From CAZSGN01 sp964606415 (lineage in GTDB: Bacteria > Bacteroidota > Bacteroidia > Bacteroidales > JBBRXJ01): DNA of 25,961 bases. Below, one piece after another: positions 16,634-25,368 of this stretch. The position numbers were made by a program, and so were the translations under genes. Under the pieces are notes generated by a model. It was not told where the DNA came from. It was given only the letters and a program-made list of their open reading frames with translations, and ran no database searches. The DNA lies in NCBI GenBank assembly GCA_964606415.1, contig CAZSGN010000004.1, forward strand, positions 1 to 25,961, given 5' to 3'. Position 1 is the first letter of the stretch; every line of letters begins with the position of its first letter.

Positions 16634-16839
16634 AGCCATAGTCTTCAGTGAAATATTTAAGATGTTGGCGGTATACTGAGTGTATGTTCAATAAAATGAA
16701 CTACGTTTTTTAATAGTATAGCTGAGAAACCGCTAAAGAGCCCGATAATAAGACTTAAGAACAAAATGAAATGACGATGTTGAAAATTCCTTGACCATTT
16801 AATTAGTGTGTAGCTAATTATTCTTTGCCCTTTATTCAT
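16632..16839 (-). pseudogene. Internally deleted remnant of a second ClC gene
   Basis: The frame from ATG 16839 to TAA 16657 encodes 60 residues. They align with the start of the intact ClC protein upstream: FLSxxIGLxSGxxAxxxKNxVH is shared, about 44 percent identity over 34 positions, with nearly the same distance from Met. Just downstream, in a different frame (16632-16681), the minus strand reads HSVYRQHLKYFTEDYG then stop. This matches the end of the intact protein, SAYRKMLRDFSED, with S, Y, R, L, F, E and D conserved. The simplest reading is a diverged paralogue that lost about 1.6 kb, leaving only both ends. A functional 60-residue membrane peptide is possible but less likely. It lies 87 bp after the intact gene. 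Confidence 0.65.
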
Positions 16840-16925
16840 CTTATACGTCCTTAGTTAGAATTGATTTTGCAAGCGATACAAAAGTAGAAAAATAGAATGC
16901 TAAACAACAATAAATGATTACAAAC

Positions 16926-18701
16926 TTAATCTTCGGAAAAATCTCTAAGCATTTTGCGATAAGCAGAAAATAATTTAGCCCTTGAAATGAAGCCCTGATA
17001 ATACCTGCCGTCTTTTAATACTGGTATCGTGTACCTGTTGCTTCTTTGGAATTTTCGAACAACTTCTTCCATGGTATCTTCGGGCTGTATGATGAATTCA
17101 GGCATTGTCATCAGGTCTTTGACTTTGATTCTGTCATATTTCTCATGGTTAAACATGATATCCCGGATATGATCCAGTTTAACGATGCCATGCATTTTCT
17201 CCTGGGCGTCTACAACGGGAAATATATTCCTGTTAGACTTGGTGATAGCCTGGACAAGATCGCCGAGGGTTGCCTGCGGATCAACTTTGACAAAATCATT
17301 TTCTATGACTTTATTGATGCGCATCATCATTAAAACCCTTTTATCTTTGTCATGGGTCATTAATTCACCTCTTTTGGCTAGCAGATAAGTATAGACGGAG
17401 TTTCGTTCAAAGATGCGAATAGTTCCGAAAGCCAGGGTTGATGTAATCATCAGGGGCATAAAAAGTTCATATCCTCCGGTAAGTTCAGCGATAAGGAAGA
17501 TGGCTGTCAGCGGGGCATGAATAACCCCGGATATCATACCTGCCATTCCGACAAGTGCAAAATTGCTGTGGGTTAAATCGATTCCTGCATGCTGCATAAA
17601 TTTAGAGAAGAAGAGCCCAAGGGTTGCTCCCAGAAAAAGGGTAGGGGCAAAAATACCCCCTATCCCTCCTGCTGCGAAGGTTAGGGCGGTTGCAATGACT
17701 TTCAGCATAAGAACCAATACAAATACAGCAAAAATGACGATAAAATGGTTTTTGTATTCAAAATAAAGGGTGTTGTTAAAAAGATAATCATGCTCTCCCT
17801 GGAGGCTCATGTTTATTGATTCGTACCCTTCTCCGTATAAAGAGGGAAAAAAGAAAATTAAAGCTCCTAATATGGTACTGCCAATCAGGAATTTAATATG
17901 CCAGTGTCTTATTTTATCAAAACGTTCCGATATTCGCCTGTATATTTTTGTGAAATATAAAGACACAAAACCGGCAAGAATGCCCAGAAGAATGTAGTAT
18001 GGGAGGTCGTTGATCACGAATTGTTCATTAACCTCAAAAGGATAAATAACCTGCATCCCGAGAAAAAGATAAGAGGTCAGGGTTGCGGTGGCTGATGCTA
18101 TCAGTATGGGGACAATAGATGACATGGTAAGGTCAAACATAATGACTTCAAGTACAAATACAATAGAAGCGATAGGTGCTTTAAATATCGCGGACATGGC
18201 TGCTGCAGAGGCACAAACAATAAGTAAAGTGATTCTTTTATAGTCCAGGTGAAATAAACGCCCCAAATTTGAGCCAATAGCCCCGCCTGTAGCAACGGTA
18301 GGGCCTTCAAGCCCGACAGAGCCTCCAAAGCCTACTGTTAAAACACTGGTGATAATTGAGGAAAAAAGATTGTGTCGCCGGATTTTTCCATTTTCTTTTG
18401 AAATAGCATACAGGATTTTTGGAATACCGTGTCCTACATCTCTTTTGATTAGGTAGCGGATAATCAGAACAGTGGCAAGAATGCCTAGGGCAGGGAAAAT
18501 AAAATAGTAATAATTGTGATATTCTTTGGTGACGCCATCTGTTAGAAAGCTTTGAAGTGTGTGTACAAGATTTTTAATGATAACGGCTGCCAGTCCGGAT
18601 AAAAGACCGATAAGTATGCTTAGAAATATAGTGAACTGGTAATCACTGATGTGTTTGGTCCGCCAGATTAACAACTTGCTTAAAAGCGATGTTTTAACCA
18701 T
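16926..18701 (-). CDS. ClC chloride channel/transporter with C-terminal CBS pair
   Basis: A 591-residue ClC-family anion transport protein. The anion-pathway motifs are GHGIP (90-94; the E. coli motif is GSGIP), GLEGP (130-134, with the gating glutamate E132) and GGIFAP (348-353). The intracellular proton glutamate of E. coli ClC (E203) aligns with V186 in FVLEVIM, as in channel-type ClCs, which hints at a channel or loosely coupled transporter. Two CBS domains follow at about 460-515 and 527-582. I chose ATG 18701 over an in-frame TTG at 18734. The TTG lies within a TACTTTTG promoter element, so it would be upstream of the transcription start, and the remnant paralogue begins at the equivalent position. 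By family it exports or equilibrates chloride or other halides. Confidence 0.92.
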   Translation of the reverse strand: MVKTSLLSKLLIWRTKHISDYQFTIFLSILIGLLSGLAAVIIKNLVHTLQSFLTDGVTKEYHNYYYFIFPALGILATVLIIRYLIKRDVGHGIPKILYAISKENGKIRRHNLFSSIITSVLTVGFGGSVGLEGPTVATGGAIGSNLGRLFHLDYKRITLLIVCASAAAMSAIFKAPIASIVFVLEVIMFDLTMSSIVPILIASATATLTSYLFLGMQVIYPFEVNEQFVINDLPYYILLGILAGFVSLYFTKIYRRISERFDKIRHWHIKFLIGSTILGALIFFFPSLYGEGYESINMSLQGEHDYLFNNTLYFEYKNHFIVIFAVFVLVLMLKVIATALTFAAGGIGGIFAPTLFLGATLGLFFSKFMQHAGIDLTHSNFALVGMAGMISGVIHAPLTAIFLIAELTGGYELFMPLMITSTLAFGTIRIFERNSVYTYLLAKRGELMTHDKDKRVLMMMRINKVIENDFVKVDPQATLGDLVQAITKSNRNIFPVVDAQEKMHGIVKLDHIRDIMFNHEKYDRIKVKDLMTMPEFIIQPEDTMEEVVRKFQRSNRYTIPVLKDGRYYQGFISRAKLFSAYRKMLRDFSED

Positions 18702-18731
18702 TGAGTAATATCCGCTAACTTTGGTGTTGCG

Positions 18732-18739
18732 CAAAAGTA
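18732..18739 (-). promoter_or_regulatory. Putative -7 element for the ClC gene
   Basis: Minus-strand TACTTTTG, an exact TAnnTTTG, lies 31 bp before ATG 18701 and overlaps the alternative TTG start. No TTG is seen at the -33 spacing, where a long A-run (minus strand) lies instead. Confidence 0.4.
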
Positions 18740-18996
18740 ATTTTTTTTTTTTATTTGCTTTATTTGTAAGGGGGAAATTATTGTTTCTTTACTACCGCTT
18801 TTTATTTACAAAATATTAGTTTTACATGCAGGAAAGGATTTATTTAGTATTCTTGATGATTCTTTCCAAAGCAAGATATGTTGTATATTAGGTCGAACCT
18901 GTCAATTAATTTAAGGTGATTTGTTTAGAATGTGCAGGCAGGGGTATAATCTTGCAATTGGGCTATTAAGAATAGACACTGATTAAATATTTGTGG

Positions 18997-20238
18997 ATGG
19001 ATAGAATTCCTGTTGATCGTTTTAAGTTAGAGAATGGTTTACGTTTTGTGGTACATCATGATCCGAAAACCCCTATTGCTACGATAAATGTATTGTATGA
19101 TGTCGGGGCAAGGGATGAAAATCCTGATCGTACTGGTTTTGCCCATTTGTTTGAACATCTAATGTTTGGTGGGTCAAAACATATTCCTTCTTATGATGAG
19201 CCTCTCGAGCGTGCAGGTGGTGAAAACAATGCTTTCACCAATAACGATATTACCAATTATTATTTGACTTTACCTGTGGTTAACCTGGAAACCGGTTTTT
19301 GGCTGGAATCCGACCGGATGCTGGAATTAGCTTTTTCTGATAAATCATTGGAGGTTCAAAAAAATGTCGTTAGTGAGGAATTCAGGCAACGTTATCTGAA
19401 CCAGCCTTATGGGGATGTGATGGCTTTGTTGCGGAAATTGGCATATGAGGTACATCCATATCAATGGCCGACAATTGGCCGAAATATTGACCATATTGTT
19501 GATGCTTCTATGAGCGATGTAAGAGATTTTTTTGAACATCATTATGCTCCTAATAATGCTGTTGTTGCTGTTGGGGGCGATGTTAAAACCGAAGAGGTGC
19601 GAAACCTTGCCAATAAATGGTTTGGTAGTATTCCTGAAAGGAATGTTAAAGAACGGAATCTACCTGCCGAACCACCACAAAATGAAAAACGGTTTAAAAA
19701 GGTGACCCGGAAAGTGCCTGCCGATGCTATTTATATGGCTTTCCATATGTCAGCTCGCCAGTCAAAGTTGTTTTATGTAACGGATCTTATTTCTGATATC
19801 CTGAGCAATGGTAAGTCATCCCGCTTATTTCAAAAGCTCGTGGTTGAGAAGCAGATGTTTAGTGAGTTAGATGCTTTTGTAACAGGTGATCAGGATCCTG
19901 GTTTATTTATTATTGCAGGCAAACTTCATGAGAAACAAAATATTGATATTGCCTATGAGGCTATTATGAATGAATTATATGATATGTCAGAATATGTTGA
20001 GGAGCGTGAATTGCAAAAGGTGAAAAATAAATTTGAAGCAAATTTTTATTATTCACTTACTCGTGTTTTAAGTAAGACAATGAACCTGGCTTATTTTGAA
20101 CTCCTCGGAGATGCCCGGGATTGGCTTAGGGAAATAGACCTTTATCATGCTGTAACAGTTAATGATATTAAGAATATGGCTAAACAATTATTTGATGTCA
20201 GCAATCAGTCTGTTGTTTATTATTTATCTGAAAAATAG
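18997..20238 (+). CDS. M16-family zinc peptidase, catalytic subunit
   Basis: A 413-residue pitrilysin-family (M16B) peptidase. The inverted zinc motif HxxEH is HLFEH at 50-54, and the third ligand is probably E128 in NVVSEEFRQ. The GGENNAFTNNDITNYY segment at about 75-90 forms the substrate groove in this family. I start at ATG 18997; an in-frame TTG two codons earlier is less likely. No signal peptide is apparent, so the cellular site is unclear. The next gene, 6 bp later, encodes a second M16 protein without the zinc motif. Such pairs form heterodimers in other bacteria and in mitochondria (MPP-like). The substrate is unknown. Confidence 0.92.
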   Translation: MDRIPVDRFKLENGLRFVVHHDPKTPIATINVLYDVGARDENPDRTGFAHLFEHLMFGGSKHIPSYDEPLERAGGENNAFTNNDITNYYLTLPVVNLETGFWLESDRMLELAFSDKSLEVQKNVVSEEFRQRYLNQPYGDVMALLRKLAYEVHPYQWPTIGRNIDHIVDASMSDVRDFFEHHYAPNNAVVAVGGDVKTEEVRNLANKWFGSIPERNVKERNLPAEPPQNEKRFKKVTRKVPADAIYMAFHMSARQSKLFYVTDLISDILSNGKSSRLFQKLVVEKQMFSELDAFVTGDQDPGLFIIAGKLHEKQNIDIAYEAIMNELYDMSEYVEERELQKVKNKFEANFYYSLTRVLSKTMNLAYFELLGDARDWLREIDLYHAVTVNDIKNMAKQLFDVSNQSVVYYLSEK

Positions 20239-20244
20239 AATTTT

Positions 20245-21525
20245 ATGCCAGATCGAACAATACCGCCTAAGTTTCATAATATTGATGATATTGTTTTGAG
20301 AATTCCCCGCAGGGAGCAATTCTCAAATGGCACTCCTTTGATGATTAATGCAATGGATGAAGGAAGAGTTGTGAAAATTGATATTGTATTACAGGCTGGT
20401 TCATGGTTCGAATCAAAGCCTTTTGTAGCTGAATTGACTAATGAAATGATCACGGAAGGTACCTCAACCTTTTCTTCCAGGGATATTAAAGAAAAGCTGG
20501 ATTTCTACGGAGCCTATCTGAAAACAGATATTAACCATGACGTGGCAACTGTTTCATTAATTACACTGACTCATTTTCTTGATCAGACATTGAAGATATT
20601 GGCTAATGTATTGACGGAGCCTGCTTTCCCGGATGAATATCTGGAAATAATAAAACAAAATCATGTGCAGCGTTTTTATCATGATATGCAAAAGGTGAAA
20701 GTACTTGCTAAACGCCGGTTTTTAGAGACGCTTTATGGTTCTCAGCATCCTTATGGACGGCAGATTAATGTTGAGGATATTTTGGCAGTGAATAGACAGG
20801 ATATTGTTCAGTTTTTTGATCATTTTTATGTGCAGGGTAACTGGCAAATCATTGTTTCGGGTAATGTTAAACCAGATTTGATATCTAAATTGGAGGTGTA
20901 TTTTGGTAAGCGCCCCCAGTATCCTGTTAGAGAAAGAAAAAGGTTTGCCCAAAATGGTGCTCAACCTGGAATAAAAGAGCAGGTTTTTAAGCCAAATGCG
21001 CTTCAAGCTGGCTTAAGAACTGGACGTGTACTTTTTAATCGCAGGCATGCTGATTATCCTAAAATGCTTCTTTTGAATACCTTGCTAGGTGGGTTTTTCG
21101 GGTCCCGATTAATGAAGAATATTAGAGAAGACAAGGGATATACATATGGAATTGGCTCTACTATTTTTTCTTTTAAAGAAAGTGGTTATTTTGTTATTTT
21201 ATCCGAAGTTGGATCTGATGTTATTGAACCTGCCGTTGAGGAAATTTTCAAAGAAATTCGTATCTTACAAACAGAAAACGTGAAGGATGAGGAACTGGAG
21301 CTGGTTAGAAATTACCTGCTTGGGACTTTGATGCGCCGGTTTGATGGTGTTTTTGCTATTGCTGATTCATCTAAATTAATGATAGAATTTGATCTTGAGG
21401 ATGATTATTACAGTCGTTTGATTGATGTCATTAAAGCTACCACAGCTGAAGATATTAATGTACTTGCTGGTAAATATTTGTCCGAAGATGAGCTTATAAC
21501 AGTTATTGCAGGAAATAATCAATAA
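20245..21525 (+). CDS. M16-family protein lacking the zinc site, partner subunit
   Basis: A 426-residue M16 protein in which the HxxEH position reads LTNEM (64-68), so it cannot bind catalytic zinc. The C-terminal half carries IREDKGYTYGIGS at 293-305; its Arg and Tyr match the R/Y pair that the inactive partner contributes to substrate binding in M16B heterodimers. It overlaps the operon of the active subunit (6-bp gap) and precedes a T9SS cargo gene by 14 bp. It is full length, so this is a specialised partner and not a decayed gene. Confidence 0.9.
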   Translation: MPDRTIPPKFHNIDDIVLRIPRREQFSNGTPLMINAMDEGRVVKIDIVLQAGSWFESKPFVAELTNEMITEGTSTFSSRDIKEKLDFYGAYLKTDINHDVATVSLITLTHFLDQTLKILANVLTEPAFPDEYLEIIKQNHVQRFYHDMQKVKVLAKRRFLETLYGSQHPYGRQINVEDILAVNRQDIVQFFDHFYVQGNWQIIVSGNVKPDLISKLEVYFGKRPQYPVRERKRFAQNGAQPGIKEQVFKPNALQAGLRTGRVLFNRRHADYPKMLLLNTLLGGFFGSRLMKNIREDKGYTYGIGSTIFSFKESGYFVILSEVGSDVIEPAVEEIFKEIRILQTENVKDEELELVRNYLLGTLMRRFDGVFAIADSSKLMIEFDLEDDYYSRLIDVIKATTAEDINVLAGKYLSEDELITVIAGNNQ

Positions 21526-21539
21526 TCTATTCTTTTATT

Positions 21540-23018
21540 ATGAAGCAGATTCTTTTTTCAGCAAGAGTACGTTTTATTATTATTTTTTTTATGCTTGTGT
21601 CTGGGGTTCAGTCTCAGACAATAGAACCGCCTGTTATTCAGTATGTTTCTATTGATAATGCTACGGATGAGGTTATTGTAAACTGGGAGGAAAGTCCTAC
21701 TTCCGGAATTGATAGCTATGAGATTTATAAAAATAATCCTAATCCCAGTGGAGGCCCTTTGCTGGTTGCTACGGTTGATGCTTCCGAACCAACAGAATAC
21801 CGGTTCCCGATTGCTTCCGGAATGCAATTTATTCAGATAAGAGCGGTTAAGAGTATTTCCGGCCAGGATACCCAGTCCGATCCTTCTGATTCACATTTTA
21901 TTATGAGAACGAGTGCTGAATATGATCAATGTGCTAATATGATTGATGTTTCATGGAATCATTATAAGGGATGGAGCGATGGTGTTCTTGAATATGAATT
22001 ATATTCGAATGGAAATAAAATAAATACAGTGCCGGGAGCTGATTCGACTGCTACTATTCAAGCTACCCCACAATCTAATTATGCCGTATATGTTAAAGCT
22101 ATTCAAAAGGATGGCCAAAATAATGCAACGGCATTGGATACTGAAATTTTTGCTGATGCTCCTGCTTTGCCGGATAGTATTTATGCTTCTGCTACCGTGA
22201 ATAATGGAGCAGTTGAGCTTTCTTTTACACTGTCCGAAAATACAGGGATTGAAGATTATCTTGTAGAGCGTTCCCGGGCAATAACCAAAGGTTATCAAAC
22301 CATCGATAAGCTTTCAGGGAAATCAGGTAAAACCATTACTTATACTGATGATAATCTTATTGTTGATGAAGATATTTACTTTTATCGCCTGGTGGCTCTG
22401 AATTATTGTGGAACAAGAATGAAAAATTCCGAAATAGTCAATAATATTGTTCTTTCCTCTGATTTTATTGATTATCAGGTTTTGCTTAATTGGAATATTT
22501 ATAAAGCTGATGATGGAAATTATTCATATAATATCCATCGTATCTCTTTCACGGGAGATCAAACGCTTGAAAATGATTATGACACCACTTTCTATACCGA
22601 TAATGTTGCGAATACACGTAATTTCGAGCCTGTTAAAACGAAAGATGACGGGCAATTTTGTTATTATGTTACAACTTCTGAGCAAAGTGAACCAGCAAAT
22701 AAGGAGGTAAGATCAAACGTTAAATGTGTTTCTTTTCTCCCGGAAGTAAATATTCCGAATGCTTTTACCCCCAATGGAGATGGTAAAAATGATATGTTTC
22801 GCGTGCTTTTTGATTTTATCCCGGATGATTTTTATTTGGTTATTTATAATCGATATGGGAATAAAATATTTGAGACTACAGATCCGTTTAATGGGTGGGA
22901 TGGCACAGCAGGGGGAACAAAAGTGCAAATGGGGGCTTACGCTTATTCACTGAAATATACAGCAAAAGACGGGCGAACCCGTTTCGAAGAAGGTTCAGTC
23001 ACGGTGGTATATCCTTAA
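21540..23018 (+). CDS. Secreted protein with T9SS type B sorting domain
   Basis: A 492-residue protein with an N-terminal signal peptide (hydrophobic core RFIIIFFMLVSGVQS) and several fibronectin-III-like segments over about 28-400 (for example VIVNWEESPTSGIDSYEIY). The C-terminal domain, from about 404, has the hallmark PNAFTPNGDGKNDMF, then VIYNRYGNKIFE, FNGWDGT and GAYAYSLKYTAKDG. That domain is the gliding-motility-associated / type B sorting signal, which directs proteins through the type IX system to the cell surface. It follows the M16 pair by 14 bp and may be cotranscribed with it. Its binding partner is unknown. Confidence 0.92.
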   Translation: MKQILFSARVRFIIIFFMLVSGVQSQTIEPPVIQYVSIDNATDEVIVNWEESPTSGIDSYEIYKNNPNPSGGPLLVATVDASEPTEYRFPIASGMQFIQIRAVKSISGQDTQSDPSDSHFIMRTSAEYDQCANMIDVSWNHYKGWSDGVLEYELYSNGNKINTVPGADSTATIQATPQSNYAVYVKAIQKDGQNNATALDTEIFADAPALPDSIYASATVNNGAVELSFTLSENTGIEDYLVERSRAITKGYQTIDKLSGKSGKTITYTDDNLIVDEDIYFYRLVALNYCGTRMKNSEIVNNIVLSSDFIDYQVLLNWNIYKADDGNYSYNIHRISFTGDQTLENDYDTTFYTDNVANTRNFEPVKTKDDGQFCYYVTTSEQSEPANKEVRSNVKCVSFLPEVNIPNAFTPNGDGKNDMFRVLFDFIPDDFYLVIYNRYGNKIFETTDPFNGWDGTAGGTKVQMGAYAYSLKYTAKDGRTRFEEGSVTVVYP

Positions 23019-23100
23019 ATTCTTCCCGTAGAAAATAGCTTAATTTGTTGTTATTTTTATTTATAATAAATAAATTTAACCTTGAAATGATTTTGATAGT

Positions 23101-25353
23101 ATGTTAGCAACAAAAACACATAATAAAGAAGTGCAGGAGCATTTTGACCAGTTGCTCAAAGTGTGTAGTAAAACATACTCCGAATCAGATTTGGATGTTA
23201 TAAGGGAGGCCTTTATTTTTGCTGACCATGCGCATAGTGATATGAAAAGGCGTTCGGGCGAGCCATTCATTATTCATCCTATTTCGGTGGCACGCATTGT
23301 TGTGGCTGAGTTGCATCTTGGTGTTGAGTCTGTGGCCAGTGCATTATTGCATGATGTGGTTGAGGATACATCATATACACTTGATGATATCGAAGAACGG
23401 TTTGGCGGTAAAGTCCGTCAGATTGTTGATGGATTAACCAAAATTGCTGGCGTTATTGAAGAGGATATCTCAATACAGGCTGAAAATTTCAGGAAGATAT
23501 TACTTACGATGATTGATGATCCCCGGGTCATACTCATTAAGCTGGCTGACCGGCTGCATAATATGAGGACATTGCAGTCTTTACCCCGGAACAAACAGAT
23601 AAAGATATCTTCTGAAACCATATACCTCTTTGCTCCTTTGGCTCATCGCCTGGGACTTTATTCTATTAAAACCGAACTGGAAAACTTATCTCTTAAATAT
23701 CGCTATCCTAAAGTATATGAAGAGTTAAAAAATAAAATCGAGGCCAGTGAGAAAACCCGGAATTATTATGTGAATAATTTTATTGAACCGGTACAAGATA
23801 AGCTTAACCAGGCAGGTGTGCGGTATAAAGTGGTACGGAGACCTAAATCAATTTATTCGATCTGGTATATCATGCAGCATGAGAATATTCCTTTCGAAGA
23901 AGTATATGATCTTATTCAGATCAATATTGTTTTCGAGCCTCAGCCTGATGTGCCTGAAAAGTCTCAGTGTTGGCAGGTTTATTCTATTATTACTGATGTG
24001 TATATGCCTAAGCCTGAGATGATCAGGGATTTTGTTACTAAGCATAAGGCTAATGGTTATGAGGCGCTTCATGCCACTTGTATGGGGCCAAATGGGAAAT
24101 GGGTGGATGTGCAGATAAAAACGACCCGTATGAATAAAATTGCTGAACGTGGACTGGAATCTTATATTGATTTACCGGAGGGCCTGACTGAGCAACACGA
24201 AAGCGAACTAAACCGCTGGCTGAACCGGGTAAAGGAAGTGCTCGAGGCCCCTGAAGAAAATGCCCTTGAATTTCTGGATGATTTTAGGTTAAACTTATTT
24301 TCTGCTGAAATTCTTGTTTTTACTCCTAAAGGTCATTTAAAAACATTACCGCAAGATGCGACTGTGCTCGATTTCGCTTATGAAATTCACTCAGAAGTGG
24401 GTGATAAGGCTATTGCTGCTAAAGTTAATCATAAGTTAGTCCCCCTCAATCATCAGTTATGCAGTGGTGACCAGGTCGAGATATTAACTTCCGATTCCAA
24501 CAGGATTTCCTATGAGTGGCTTGATTATGTTAAAACGGCAAAAGCCAGATCTATAGTTAAGAAAGCACTAAAGTCTGATATTAAATCTAAAGCTGAGAAG
24601 GGGCAGAAAATGCTGGAAGAAAAGTTGGGACAAATGAATCTCCAGTTGAATCCAAGGGTTTATAAAAAAATATTCCAGCAATACGGGATTTCATCTAAAG
24701 ATGAACTGTTTGGACGAATCGGTAGTGGATTGATCAATATGGATGAGTTAGGGAAAGTGCTGAAGAAAAAAAATAAAAGTAAATTTGTTCGTTACTGGAA
24801 TCTCCAATTTGCCAAATCTGTAACGAGATCAAAAAAAGGATCCCGCGTTCAGAATATAAAAGAGGTTAATATCGAAAATAAGGGCAAAGGAATAAAAACC
24901 AATCGTATTACAGAAGGATATGAGCCTGTTTATCAGCTTGCCCCTTGTTGTAAGCCGATTCCGGGGGATGAAATTATGGGGTATGCCACTCAAAAAGACA
25001 AAGTGGCTATTCATAAAACCAGTTGTCCTAATGCGGTGAAGGTGATGTCTAATCATGCAAACCTCATTGTACCTGTTAAATGGACTGCTCAGAAATTGAT
25101 GTCTTATCTTGTGCGTATTGCCATTAATGGTATTGATCAGTTTAATATATATAATGATATTACTACTATTATCTCCAGAGACTTGAGGGTTCAGATTGGA
25201 GCTGTTAACCTTGATAGTCATGATGGTATTATTGAAGGGACGCTGGACCTTTACGTACATAATACTCAGGACTTAAATAATTTGATTATGAATATCATTA
25301 AAATTAAAGGCATTGAAAATGTCAAACGAGTAGAGTATACTGATGAAGAGTAA
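23101..25353 (+). CDS. Long RelA/SpoT homologue, hydrolase site intact, synthetase site altered
   Basis: A 750-residue RSH protein for (p)ppGpp metabolism. The HD hydrolase domain (about 35-200) has R51, H59, H84-D85, E88-D89 and D150, all expected residues. The synthetase domain (about 235-360) keeps R247, K249, D270, Y320 and H324. It departs from the consensus at I257 (Lys of KM), N275 (Arg of AIRI), D336 (catalytic Glu of EVQIRT), K340 (Arg) and 353-356, where AAHW reads ESYI. A TGS domain (about 402-464), a zinc-finger-like region (CC 616-617, H638, C642) and a C-terminal ACT domain (about 667-748) follow. I infer a hydrolase-dominated, SpoT-like role; bifunctionality is not excluded. 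It is followed after 15 bp by a Fur-family gene. Confidence 0.93.
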   Translation: MLATKTHNKEVQEHFDQLLKVCSKTYSESDLDVIREAFIFADHAHSDMKRRSGEPFIIHPISVARIVVAELHLGVESVASALLHDVVEDTSYTLDDIEERFGGKVRQIVDGLTKIAGVIEEDISIQAENFRKILLTMIDDPRVILIKLADRLHNMRTLQSLPRNKQIKISSETIYLFAPLAHRLGLYSIKTELENLSLKYRYPKVYEELKNKIEASEKTRNYYVNNFIEPVQDKLNQAGVRYKVVRRPKSIYSIWYIMQHENIPFEEVYDLIQINIVFEPQPDVPEKSQCWQVYSIITDVYMPKPEMIRDFVTKHKANGYEALHATCMGPNGKWVDVQIKTTRMNKIAERGLESYIDLPEGLTEQHESELNRWLNRVKEVLEAPEENALEFLDDFRLNLFSAEILVFTPKGHLKTLPQDATVLDFAYEIHSEVGDKAIAAKVNHKLVPLNHQLCSGDQVEILTSDSNRISYEWLDYVKTAKARSIVKKALKSDIKSKAEKGQKMLEEKLGQMNLQLNPRVYKKIFQQYGISSKDELFGRIGSGLINMDELGKVLKKKNKSKFVRYWNLQFAKSVTRSKKGSRVQNIKEVNIENKGKGIKTNRITEGYEPVYQLAPCCKPIPGDEIMGYATQKDKVAIHKTSCPNAVKVMSNHANLIVPVKWTAQKLMSYLVRIAINGIDQFNIYNDITTIISRDLRVQIGAVNLDSHDGIIEGTLDLYVHNTQDLNNLIMNIIKIKGIENVKRVEYTDEE

Positions 25354-25368
25354 TCCTTTAAATTGTTA

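Noticed and set aside
18702..18734. Longer ClC start at TTG 18734
   Set aside because: The TTG overlaps a TACTTTTG promoter element, and the ATG at 18701 matches the start of the remnant paralogue.
20245..21525. Loss of HxxEH in the second M16 protein as evidence of a pseudogene
   Set aside because: The protein is full length, in frame and keeps the R/Y substrate-binding segment expected of the inactive partner in M16B heterodimers.
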